From NCBI RefSeq assembly GCF_027744825.2, contig NC_071334.1, forward strand, positions 8,068,437-8,132,436: a stretch of DNA of 64,000 nucleotides, given 5' to 3'. The notes beneath the pieces are model-generated. The model saw nothing but the letters and a program-made list of their open reading frames with translations. It was not told the origin of the DNA and searched no databases. This document shows positions 38,241 through 50,000 of this stretch, in pieces (positions within the stretch are counted from its first letter, which is position 1; every line of letters starts with the position of its first letter). The translations under genes were made by a program, and so were the position numbers. The stretch comes from Synchiropus splendidus. Lineage: Eukaryota; Chordata; Actinopteri; Syngnathiformes; Callionymidae.

Positions 38241-39239
38241 CACGCTAGAAACAAGGGTTTGTTTTTTTTTTTTGTTGGTGCACGCAACAGCTATATATAT
38301 TTTATGCTGACTACACATACACAAAAAGAACTGGAATTAGATGACTCAACTAATCCTTTTTTTGTTTTTGGAACCAGAACGCCACCGTCCAGTCTGGAAA
38401 TCAGTGTGTCACTGACTAAGACCAATACTTCTCACACGGACAATGTGACAAGCACGTAGCGCTCGGGCAGTTCTAAATTTACGCTAATAACCAACTTATG
38501 TGCTTAACAGCGACCACTCTCAGAACTGCCCTGAGTGGCTGTTCCACAGTCTATATTCAGGACGGTGAGTGGTTAAGGGGTCTTTAGTCTATTTTCAGGC
38601 TCAAGCTTGAAATGCCTTGGCTCTGGGGTTCTTATGCAATGTACTTTCCATTCACTGTATTTGCTCAGTGGTTCACATTCATAATCCTCTGACTGGACTT
38701 GTCCATAGAGTGACTTCCATGTTGTTTTTGTTCAGGAGACTAGACTGCTAAACAAACTGGAATACAAGGGTAAAGCTGTTGGGCAGCATGGCAGTTTGAC
38801 TGTATCGGAAATAGTTTTGGGGCCACGTTGGGCTTTGAAATGGCACAGGTGACGACCCAAGCCATGGTCTCCTCAGAGTAACACGTGGTTGATCCGGATC
38901 ACCAGAGCAATGTGGTCAGTCTTTTCTAAGATGAAAGGGACCGCCTCATAAGGAGATATAACAAAACAAGATTCAACATTAACTGACACAAAGTTCTCAC
39001 TTTTTTAGAATTCTTCTAAGTTTTTTTCTTCATTGGTCCTAATCCTCTGCCCAAACAATGACCTTCCCAATACAATAAAAGAAAAGAGGGAACGGTAGTG
39101 TCTGGACACATGTTGGAACATGAAAGCAGGAACGTGCTGTACATGTTAAATCAGGTACGACTGACCAACTAAAACCCACTGACTCTTCTGAGTAGCCTAT
39201 GCTACAAGTGAGATTGCTCAGGACCTGGCACCTGGAATA

Positions 39240-39535
39240 CATGCTGAGACAAGATCTTCTTCTTCCTTCTCTTTCAGCTTCTCCCTTCAGGGTTGGCCAC
39301 AGTGGATCATCTTCCTCCATCTCACCCTGTCCTCTGCTTCCTCTTCTCTCAAACCTACAAACCTCATGTCCTCCTTCACCACCTCCATCAATCTCCTCTT
39401 TGGCCTCCCTCTCCACCTTCTGCCTGGCAGTTCCAACCTCAACATCTTCCTACGTAACATGCTGACACAAGATTTGTATCTATATTTGTCTGTGGCACAG
39501 TGTAACATTTGATTTAAATGTGAACAAAACATAGT
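39240..39535 (-). mobile_element. LINE 3' fragment (end of an RTE-type ORF2)
   Basis: The minus strand encodes RGRPKRRLMEVVKEDMRFV, then EEEAEDRVRWRKMIHCG. This is the characteristic C-terminal end of an RTE-like LINE ORF common in fish genomes. 5'-truncated and non-functional. Confidence 0.75.
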
Positions 39536-41280
39536 AGTATATAAAAAAAACTAATTGAGACTGAAATTTTATTGTGACATTATTTAAGTTCCTTCCTTAT
39601 ATTCTCAATTACTAAATAAGCGTGCACACCACAGTGTGATTCTTGTGGCGTTATGTGTGCTCATAAAATATCAAAGCAGTAATGTATAAAATGTGCAACA
39701 GTTTCATGCATAATTCTTTGGGACTTGAGGAGCCAAGTGCAGTATTGATGTTCAGGTTTCTCAGCGAGGCTGGAGGAGGCCATGTTGTCACCACTGATGC
39801 CATAACCACTGGACCAAAGTCATTGAGGCATGATGAAGGAGTGTGTTGTTCGTCTGGGCAATGTAAAAGATGAGCTTAAGATCATTTATACAGGATTTCA
39901 GTGCTTGCGTTGGAGGTTCAACAATCTCCATCTTTGCTCAGACAATAGGTTTTTCAACTTTAATGCAGCTGATGTACGCAGCAGATCATGGATGCAGCAG
40001 AGGCGGATACATGCATCAGAAAAGACTGAAGATGTGGTGAGTTGTACGCAAATCTAAATATTTATTAGCTTATAATGTAATAGCCATGTTATAGGATAAT
40101 CTTGAGTGAGTATCATACTTATTTATTGAGTAATTTTGCCTTCATGACAAGGGGTGGGACCTCTTACAAGTGTCACTGACACCAACATCAAGAAACGTAT
40201 ACGGTAATTACAAAGTACTGGGTTTTTATTCCATGGATACATATACTACATAAAATTCAGTGTGATTCTGTCGAGGGTCCCGTGGGTGGGTCAATGCGTG
40301 GGTCAATCGCCGCCGCCGCCACCATCTTGTGATGTCACTGGAGGGACCAAGCACTGGTGCGTGGTGCAGTGACGCGGTGGAAGTAGTGGCCATATCAACG
40401 AATAATGAGGGATTTGTCCATGGTTTTTGAGGAAGAGAAGCAGGTTCATGTGAACTCCTTTTTATTCGAACCATGTCATTGTGGAAGACTGTTGTGACCG
40501 GATTCAGTGTCTAAACAGATCAGAGACAGGCGGCAACACTGAACTACGATGTAAATGTGATGTAAAACTCTGGTCAGAAGGGTCAGCAGGACAAACCTAG
40601 CATGCGTTTGGGTAAACAGTGGGACTGACTCTTGTCTTTTGTTGGCGAGCAGTGACGCCTCCTCACCCATGTTGTTTAGCTTCTGTTCTGTTCTTCACTT
40701 TAGTAAACTCTGGGTATTTGCAGTCAGTTTCAAAAGCTGTTTGAGGCAAACTTTCAAGGCAGAACGTGGATGGTTGCCACTCGTCTCTCATTCATTACAT
40801 TTGCTTTGAATTTGGTTCGAAGAACAGGCTCTCACGCTACATGTCCTGCAAGGGTTCGGCATTTCTCCTGTGATGCTGACGCTGAAGAGCCTGTACAGTA
40901 AGGTGCGCCTACAGGACGCCTCAAAGACTTCTGGCTTTGACTCATGTAGAACTAAAGTTACACTTATTTCGCTTTGTGATTAAGAAGAATCACAATGCTT
41001 GAGTTAGTGTCGACTGTCAGAACGACAACCAAGACTTTCAAAAACTTTTGTTTTTACAATTCAAATTCATATTTATGTCAGTATTTTTGCTCAGTAGCAT
41101 CCAGCTGAATTTAGTTTTTACGCATCAATTTTCCTTTTATCCCGACCATTTAGTTTTTTTAAATAAATACTGACATTTTGCGTCATATAATTGAAAGTCT
41201 ATTTTTATTGCCGCCAAACTCAGTACGTCGGTTTAAAACGTTTAACACATTTACTGAAAAAGAAACCGAAATGCAGCGTT

Positions 41281-41520
41281 GTAGCCCGTAAAGTCTGCGT
41301 CACGTGTGCGCATGAAGCGTCGTCGAGTCGCTGGCTCCGTGTCACGCTTTATTCGGACGTTCAACCCGGTGTTTTTTCCCCCCAGCGAAATAGATATTTT
41401 TCCCCGGCGCCGTCGCGGTTCACGACGAGGCTGATAACGGGTTTGTGCATTTCGATGTCGGCAAAGACCCGAGTTGCAACGTGGAGCTGGTAAACCCTAC
41501 ATTTGTGTAGAAGTATGTGT
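41281..41520 (+). promoter_or_regulatory. CpG-rich, promoter-like patch without an assigned gene
   Basis: An unusually CpG-dense block in AT-rich surroundings, with cacgtg at about 41301. An ATG at about 41455 opens MSAKTRVATWSW and reaches a donor-like GTAAAC. No downstream exon was recognised. It may be the promoter of the decayed NLR copy near 42.3 kb or an orphan CpG island. Confidence 0.3.
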
Positions 41521-41866
41521 TTACGTGAAATTCGGTGTAAAGCAGAGTAGGTTTTGGGGGCGCAGTGCCCGTTCCACATGCACACAAACGTCAGAATAGC
41601 ACGCTGTTTACGGTGCTATTCGTACAGATGTTCGTCTTATTCAAATTCAACACAAGTTTAGTTGTCAAAATAAACATTAATGATTGATAAAGGATAGTTA
41701 CAAACAGATTTAGCAAGCTAATTTGTTTTCTAGGTAGCGCAGTAAGTTGAGGCATGGCGAGCGAGAGCCCTCTTCTGTATAGTCTCCGTAGGTGAAAAGT
41801 TTGAAACATACGTTGATTAATACAGAATTAATAACATTCTCAACGCGGGAAAAAAAACAAAAACAT

Positions 41867-41939
41867 TGGAGGATGCGGGCATCGATCCCGCTACCTCTCG
41901 CATGCTAAGCGAGCGCTCTACCATTTGAGCTAATCCCCC
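41867..41939 (-). tRNA. tRNA-Ala (anticodon AGC)
   Basis: The 73-nt minus-strand sequence folds as a cloverleaf. The acceptor stem GGGGGAT pairs with ATCCTCC, including the G3:U70 pair that identifies tRNA-Ala. The D arm has TAGCTCAAATGGTAGAGC, the anticodon loop is TTAGCAT with AGC, and the T arm is GCGGGATCGATGCCCGC. Discriminator base A. No intron. T-runs just downstream provide a Pol III terminator. Confidence 0.95.
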
Positions 41940-42329
41940 TGCGCTACCATGGACACTCCATATGACGTCATAAATCTAACAAACAGTCCGATTTGTGACT
42001 GCAGGGCAGAAGTTGCCTGAAACTCAGCAGGGCAGAAGCTGCCTGAAACTCGGTGGTGATCACGTGCGATTGTATGTGAAGGGAGCAGATTTTCTCGCTT
42101 CCTCAAGTCACCACTTATAGAGCGGTAAACCATCATGGAGGAACATGATTTAGATGTTAAAAAAACTCGTCATGTGCTGCTCTCAAGCCCGAGTCAACCC
42201 TCCCTTCATTTATGTTCGTGCTACGAAATAACAGTCGTACTCATACATAGCAACCGCGCACACTTTGGAAGAGAAGAACCTTGGTCCTCTGCTGACATCT
42301 ACTGTCCTTATAAGGTGTTGCATCACAAT

Positions 42330-42830
42330 TGGGACACAAAAGTCTAACCCCTCCCACCTGAGAGAGCTGGACCTGATCATGCAGGAGGACCAGGACTGGA
42401 GCTGCTGTGTGCTGGACTGGAGAGTCCAGACTGGAGGCTGGAGACTCTCAGGTATGGACAGAGGAGCAGAGCTCACTGACCGAGCTCCAAAGAGCTTCAG
42501 ACTGAGAAGCAGAGAGAGAGAGGATGTGGGTGTGTGACGCTGCTCAGACTCTTCATCTGAACTGAGCACACAAATCCAAACACGTGACATGTTCTCCTGC
42601 TGGACACCAGTGGAAGCACCAAGGAGACAGTAGAGACTGAGCAGCTGTTTAGAGATTCATCTTTGTTGTCGCCAACACAGTTATGAAAGAGCCGTCCACT
42701 TAGCAGCAGGAGATAATTGTCCTGAAACATCTGAAGTCACATGGATCTGCTCTCATCCTTCTCTGTCTTTCTTCCTCCAGGCTTGACGACTGTGGACCAG
42801 AGTGGTTAAAGATCTGACCTGAAGACGTGT
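42330..42830 (+). pseudogene. Relict 3' end of an NLR gene
   Basis: Position 42345 onward matches the last LRR exon of the intact NLR (53150-53261), but the stretch coding for the LRR turn is partly deleted and the frame is lost. The following intron (42451-42780) is nearly the same as 53262-53501, sharing its trinucleotide-scale order and the gacatgttctcctgctggac block. A final exon homologue (tgtggaccagagtggttaaa, 42790-42809) stops early. No NACHT exon precedes it. Confidence 0.8.
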
Positions 42831-43695
42831 GAGTGTGACTCTGGACTCTGTCCGCTTCTAGTGGAGCAGCTGTGATGTCAGTGACGTCATGTGAGCCTTG
42901 AATCTGCTGCTGGAGTCTTCATCAAGTCCAGGTCACTGCCCTGAACACTGCTCACCAACACGGTGGTTGTCCTGCAGCAGATAGTGAGGAGCCTCCGTGC
43001 TGATCTAGAAGCAGCACTGTCGACTTTCCTCATCATCAAATATGAAGCCATTCACTCTCTTCAGTCTTTGACTCCAGAGTCACATGAGTTTGGAAAATCA
43101 TCGCCTTCTCACTGGAGTCTGAAGATCTCAGTGTTCCCCCACCATCAACACCACACCTGTCTTCTGTTTCTATGGCTGTGACTCTCAGAAGAGACGGAGG
43201 GAAAGAAGAGGAGCCTGAGTTTGGACAAAAGCCATAGATGGAGCCATAAAGACACAAAATTCACTAGAAGGATATAGAGCATATCAGATTTAAAAATATA
43301 CAATATTTTTTGCCTTTGGAGTAACAGGGGACTTCGGGGGACTTGTTCAATTCTTTGTCAGTGTATTATGTATCTGGAGAAAACCTAGTCAATGGAGCTG
43401 CGGAATGACATAGACTTCAAGACTTCACCATCCATTTTCCTTATGGTTTTGTTTGGAATAAACCTTCCATGTATCGCGTTTTATTTAACCAGTTATACAA
43501 ATGCAAACAAATACAAAACTGAATTAGACATGAGTAAACACTCTTTTCTAATTGACTGTATTTTGAAATAAAATGTGCCCTTTATGGCTCGTCTTATTGC
43601 TAGTACATCAACTATTACTGCAAAAGAATTATATAGTCTTTTATGTAGTTATATAGTATATAGAATGATATTATATAGTATTATATAGTCGTGTG

Positions 43696-43705
43696 TTTCA
43701 CTTTC
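43696..43705 (-). promoter_or_regulatory. ISRE-like motif (distal) of the NLR promoter
   Basis: tttcactttc is a perfect inverted GAAANNGAAA, the core bound by IRF and ISGF3 complexes, about 300 bp before the inferred NLR start codon. Confidence 0.5.
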
Positions 43706-43788
43706 CGTTGTGTTTATTACACTGTGATAGCACAGCAACGCCCTGCTGTTTCCTGTTCCTGTTCGCGTGGGGGATGGGGTGTCATGGT

Positions 43789-43800
43789 GAAAGTGAAAGT
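43789..43800 (+). promoter_or_regulatory. ISRE-like motif (proximal) of the NLR promoter
   Basis: gaaagtgaaagt is a perfect GAAANNGAAA followed by GT, 212 bp before the inferred start codon at 44012. Together with the inverted copy 90 bp upstream it suggests interferon control. Confidence 0.55.
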
Positions 43801-44011
43801 AAGAGACGCGCATGACGCGGAAGGTGCAGTTCAATTCCCGTCTCTTCTGAAGAGTGTTTTTCACCCGAATTATTCCAGTCGCTCGAGCTTCCTGCGATCA
43901 TCCAGGCGGCGGTGGAACACACGCACACGTGACACGCGGTTGTGTAGCAGCACACCGTCGGAGATCGAACACAATCTGAGTTCGCAACTTTGGGCCGGAA
44001 GAACTGAGCTC

Positions 44012-47000
44012 ATGGGCCAGGTACAGACAACAGAGGACTGGCACACAGGTCAGTGACTTGGTTTGACTTGCGTCTCGACGCTGACCTCACCTTTGATATT
44101 TAAGGATCCGAATGAAGACGCGCTTGTTGACCGGAATGTTTCTTGTGTTTATGTTGAAGGCGGGCTGAGCTCAAGGTTGAGTCACTCAAGTGGGCAGTGA
44201 CGTATATGTGTAACTTCTACCACTAGGGGGAGTGTGTTAACTGTTATGTGGGATTGACCTGTGGAGAATTCTAGAACAAGACATATAAGTAAACTGACAA
44301 ACAGTGGTCTCTCTGCGTCTCTGTCCGTGTCAACAATATACAATATTACAGGCAGGACCCTCGAGCTCAACGTGGGCAGAGCTCAATGTTGAGCTCAGCC
44401 GTGTTCTCCAAGCTGCAAACAGGGGCTTCGCTCTTTCTTTGGAAAAGTATATTTGAGTTTGTCAGAAAATTGTGCATCAAAGAGCGTTCTCTCCCTTGGA
44501 AATGACTTTAAGACCAGTGCAGTGGAATATTCTGAAACAAGACGGCAAACATAAACGTGCAGGGTTGAATAATGGCCATTTAATGGTGTCTTTTATTTCA
44601 AATATCTGACTGCACTGGACTACAAGTCATAGATAAGCCAGAGAGCATCAAGCTTTATGACGGTGTCCTGGTCTGACAATAGATATGAGACTTTTGAATG
44701 GCTGACCCTCCAATTTAGTCCCACAGACACCATTTGTTGTGATCAATACACAACAGATTCCCTTGTTTCTTCAACATTCTGAGACATGTTGAAGGTTGTT
44801 CCACTGGAAATCTGTTTTCCTTCACATTATGTGCAGAAACCTCTGGAAATGAAGACAGGATCTGCAGCATAAAATAGACGACACAAAGAGAAGGTGGGAT
44901 GGTCAGAGTCATCCAAGGTATAGACTGGGAATGGTCTTGCTGGAGGGGCAATGTCCTGTCTGGAGGGAGCTTGATGGAGAATCCTTCCACCCACCTCTGC
45001 TGCCCTGAGCAACACACTGGAGGAATACATTGAAAGAAATGTTCGGTTAGGAAAGACTCACAGTGAGACGATGAGTAACCACCAAAGTTTTGCAGTTGAC
45101 AAGGAGGGACAATGATTTATCCATGATCCAAGACACACTGACCTGAACTGACAGGGGGAAGGGAAGTTAAGTACAGTAACTGCTGTATGACTGTGAATAT
45201 AGAAATATATGACCGGGATACGGATTTGTGTGTGTATTTATACATGTATTTGTTCTTGGATGTTTGGACTGAAGTAATCAAAGTGTCCCAAAGACCAAAC
45301 CAGACTCAGACGTCATATGAGGATCGGCAGCAGCTTGTTCTGCTCTCAGTCAGTCTCAGTGAGTGAACACATGAATGTGTTTCTGATCACTGCAGAGTTT
45401 GGAGCTGCTTCGAGGTTTTGTTGTTAGTCAGGACACTTTGAGAGCTCCACAACACAACTCACGTCCACATGAACAAAGCATGAGGTCTTCAGACAAGCGT
45501 GTTGCTGTGACTGCAGAGGGAGGAGTTTGGATCTGATTCATGAAGGTGTTTGAAGTGCAGCAGGCATGTTTGTGGACAGAGCTGAGCTGACTTCTACACA
45601 CCAGCTTCTGTGCAAGTTCCTCCACTGTGAGGACTCCAGACTGACACACACACCTCATGAGATCGAGTGTGTACTCCTCTGTCAGGACCTCAGTCTCCAG
45701 TCCCAATCAAACACCACTGAAACCAGGTGTTTGATGTGAAGCCACGAAGAGTCAGAGGCTCAGCATGAAGTTGAGCTGAGACTGAGGTCAGTGAGGTCAC
45801 AGAGAAGAAGCAGTGACTCAGATGAGCAGCAGATTCTTCCATCCACCATCAGACCCCACCATACTGACCTCCATGGAGAATGTTGACATTCATGTGAGGG
45901 ACTCTTCTGTCCACGTCGTCTTTCTTCTCTCATGACTTTGTTCTGCTGCTGCTCTGAACCTGACGATTGAAGTTGGCTTGTTGACAAGAAGTTGTGTGTT
46001 GTGTGTGTGTGTGAAGGTGTGGATCGAGAGGAGGAAGCTCCTCCCTCTAAATCCCCACTGGGTGAGGACCATGACAGTCAGACCAGAGCTCAGAGGTGAG
46101 AAGAGCAGTTCTCCTGTCAGAGCTCCAAAAACTAGGAAATCATTTCCACACTGAAACTTCTGTGTGTTCAGATCAAAGTCACTCACATCAGACGCTGCTG
46201 GACGAAGACACAGACCTGGACTTGCTCCCAGCTGTCAGTCTCTGAAGAGTGACTGGTCTATGGGAAAATTTATTGACTTCAGAAGACGACCGGAGCACCT
46301 GAGGAGGAGCAGGTGAGAAACAGAGCTGGAGCAACGCTCAGAGGACATCTAATGGTCAGATGCTGAACAACAGGTTGAGGTGTTGATCAGAGTTGTGTCT
46401 CCATCAGGATCTCTGAGGAGGAACCAGAAGAGTCTGAACTCTGTTGTGAGTCCCTGAAGAGTGACTGGTCTATGCCAAGACATATTGACTTCAGAGGAGG
46501 ACAAGAGCATCAGAGGAGGAGCAGGTGAGCAACAGCAGGAGCAGCGCTTAGGGGACATCTAGTGGTCAGATGGCGAACAGCAGTTGGAGAGCGTCCAGCT
46601 CCTTCTGTGTCATACTGGATGTCCAAGCCGTTTTTCAAGGGCTGCAGTGGGTGCGGGGTTTTGATCCAACTGTCCACTGTCAGTCTGGTGCTGCCTGTTG
46701 AAGCTGGAAAGCCAAACACTTTATGATCCAACATCATCCGACGGCAGACACAGTGGAATAGCACAGTCCCAGGCTTGAGGTTAGGGCTACACACTAGGTG
46801 AGAATGTTCTGAGCTACATGCGACTGGTCATGAAAGTGCGACGGAAGTGTCCTCAATGGGTGTTTTTATGAGTCGTGACACTGCAGCTGGACACTTCTCC
46901 ATCTGAAGAGCAGCAGGTGTGTGGACCGAGGTTCTGACACTTCTGATGATGCACCGCACACGGTGTTTGGAATTCACAATGTCGCAGAGTCAGACAGAAG

Positions 47001-50000
47001 CCCTCCAAGACAGAGAATCAACCATCTGTCTCCTCCAGCTGCACATTTGAGTCGAAGGGCTGTGTGTGAATGAATCTGAGTCGGTCTTGGTTTGTCTCCT
47101 TCCTCTGATGTTGGTTCCTCTGGTCCTAAAAGCTGGTGCAGATGGGTGAGGAGGAAAGTCAAAGAAGATGAGAACAAGCAGGAAAGTGAGCAAATAAACA
47201 AGTGTTAACCTGACTGAAGAGGGTGAAGAGTTTGGAATCAAATGTAATCCATCAACTGTGAGCTGCACATGAGAGTCATGGATCTGAACACTGAGTCTTT
47301 TCACTGCCTCATTTGATGTTCTTCACAGAGAGGATCAGCAGCTCTCAGATGATCTCAGTCTCCAGTGTGTCAAGCAGCATCAGACAGAACTGTACTCCAC
47401 ACTTCAGGTATGTTCAAGTGTTAGCTCCTCCTTCTCACTCCAACAGCTGCTACGTCCTATACAACTAGTTTGGAGAAGAGTCTGGACTGAAGCTCTTCCT
47501 CTGCTCTGAGTTTTCCGTCATGTGTTTGTGTTTCAGCTGTTTGAAGAGACTGTCATGACCCTGGTGAAGAAGGAGCTAAAGAGAGCCCGAAGGTTCCTCA
47601 GTCCAGATGAACAGAAGAATCTGGGTGATGAGGAAGAGGAGGAGTTGAAGTGTGAAGAGGAGCAGATGAGGAGCAGCAGAGAAGCTCTCCTGCAGATCTT
47701 CAGGAACGTCTTGAGGAGCATGAAGGAGGAGGAGCTTGCTAATGTTCTGTGGCGCAGTAAGAGGATTTGAACCTTCAACCTGTTGAATATCAAATATCTC
47801 TGTCCATTTGAGCTTGAAACACCTGGAGCTGTTGAGTCGAAAGATCTGAAGCTTGATCAGCTTCACCTTCTAGAATCGCCTGATCATGTGACTTCTCTCT
47901 TCATTCAGGAAGTGGTGCTGGAGTGTGTGCAGGACGACTGAAGAGGAGCCTGCAGAAGAAGTTCCACAGTGTGTCTGAGGGGGTCGCTAAAGCAGGAAAC
48001 TCTGCCCCACTGAATCAGATCTACACAGAGCTCTATATCACTGAGGGGGGCACAGACCAGGTCAACCAGGAGCACGAGGTCCGACAGATTGAAGCAGCAA
48101 CCAGGAACCAGTTCAGACCAGGAACTACCATCAGACAAGAAGACCTCTTTAAAGCCTCACCTGAGAGAGAGGGACCCATCAGGAGCCTGCTGACGAAGGG
48201 CGTGGCTGGCATTGGGAAGACCCTCCTGACACAGAAGCTGACTCTGGACTGGGCTGAAGACAAAGCCCACCAGAACTTCCAGCTCATGTTTCCTTTTACA
48301 TTCAGGGAGCTGAACCTGCTGAAAGAGAAGAAACTGAGTTTGGTGGAACTCGTTCATCTCTTCTTTCCTGAAACCAAAGACTCAGGACTCAGCAGCTTTG
48401 AAGGAGTCCAGGTTCTGTTCATCTTGGACGGTCTGGACGAGTGTCGACTCCCTCTGGACTTCAACAGTCGGGTCCTGACAGAAGCTAGAGAGTCCACCTC
48501 AGTAGACGTCCTGCTGACCAACCTCATCAGGGGGAAGCTGCTTCCCTCAGCTCACCTCTTGATCACCACACGACCTGCTGCAGCCAATCAGATCCCTCCT
48601 GAGTGTGTGGACATGGTGACAGAGGTCAGAGGGTTCACTGACCTCCAGAAGGAGGAGTACTTCAGGAAGAGGTTCAGAAATGAGGAGCAGACCACCATCA
48701 TCTCTCATGTCAGGAGCTCACGAAGCCTCTACATCATGTGTCACATCCCCATCTTCTGCTGGATCACTGCCACAGTTCTGGAGGACATGTTGAAGAGCAG
48801 AGAGACCAGAGAGCTGCCCAAGACCCTGACTGAGATGTACATCCACTTCCTGGTGGTTCAGGCCAAAGTCAAGAAGCTCAAGTACCATGGAGGAGCTGGG
48901 ACAGACACAGTTTGGGATCCTGAGAGCAGGAAGATGATTGAGTCTCTGGGAAAACTGGCTTTTGAGCAGCTGCAGAGAGGAAACTTGATCTTCTATGAAT
49001 CAGACCTCACAGAGTGTGGCATCGACATCACAGCTGCTGCAGTTTACTCAGGAGTCTTCACACAGATCTTCAGAGAGGAGCAAGGACTGTACCAGGACAA
49101 GGTCTACTGCTTCATCCATCTGAGTGTTCAGGAGTTTCTGGCTGCTCTTCATGTGCACCTGAAGTTCTTCAACTCTGGAGTCAATGTTCTCCATTTACAA
49201 CAAAAATCAGAACAGTCAAGAATCCTCAGAAAGGAACTTCATCCAGAAAGGTTTTACCAGAGAGCAATAGATGAAGCTGTAGAAAGTCCAAATGGACATC
49301 TGGACTTGTTCCTGTGCTTCCTTCTGGGCCTTTCTCTGCAGACCAACCAGAGTCTCCTTCCAGGTTTGTTGACACAGACAGGAAGTAGCTCCTGGACCCA
49401 TCAGGACACAGCACAGCTCATCAAGGAGAAGATAAGGGAGAAAGTGTCTCCAGAGAGAATCATCAATCTGTTCCACTGTCTAAGTGAAGTGAAGGACACT
49501 TCTCTAGTGGAACAGGTCCAACAGCAGCTGAGATCAGGAGTTCTCTCCACAGATCAACTGTCTCCTGCTCAATGGTCCACCCTGGCCTTCATCTCACTGT
49601 CCTCAGAGGAAGATCTAGACGTGTTTGACCTGAAGAAATACTTTGCTCCAGAGAAAGGTCTGATCAAGTATGGCCTTTCGGAGGAGGCTCTTGAGAGGCT
49701 GCTGCCAATGGTGCAAGCTTCAAAGACAGTTCTGTAAGTGGATCAAACACTGAAACCTGAAAAACCTCGCGACCACGATTGAGGATGATTGAGATATTAA
49801 AAATACATTTTCAATGTTGTGTAAACCAGCGCTGCTCTGACACTCCAGAGTGGAGCCACTCCGTTTCAACCCAAAGCTTCGTAGCAGGTTCATGCTGCTT
49901 CCAGGTTCCGACCGTTGAGTTGAAACAGAGGAGCCCACCAGCGTTCCGTCTCCCTCCACAGCTGACTCCCAGTCCTGCAGCAGTTTGAAACAACAATGAG

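Larger units (their letters stand above)
37743..41866. other. Spacer between GCAP and the tRNA gene
   Basis: About 4.1 kb without a recognised protein gene. It contains the GCAP promoter, two retroelement or repeat fragments, a short GCC-triplet run (40308-40321) and a CpG-rich patch at 41281-41520. Confidence 0.55.

Noticed and set aside
43691..44056. 121-codon plus-strand frame over the NLR promoter
   Set aside because: It spans the ISREs and CpG-rich leader, has no recognisable domain, and is out of frame with the inferred NLR start exon.
44220..44233. ccactagggggagt as another CTCF site
   Set aside because: Only 12 of 14 core positions fit, and it is not in a MITE; too weak to list as a site.
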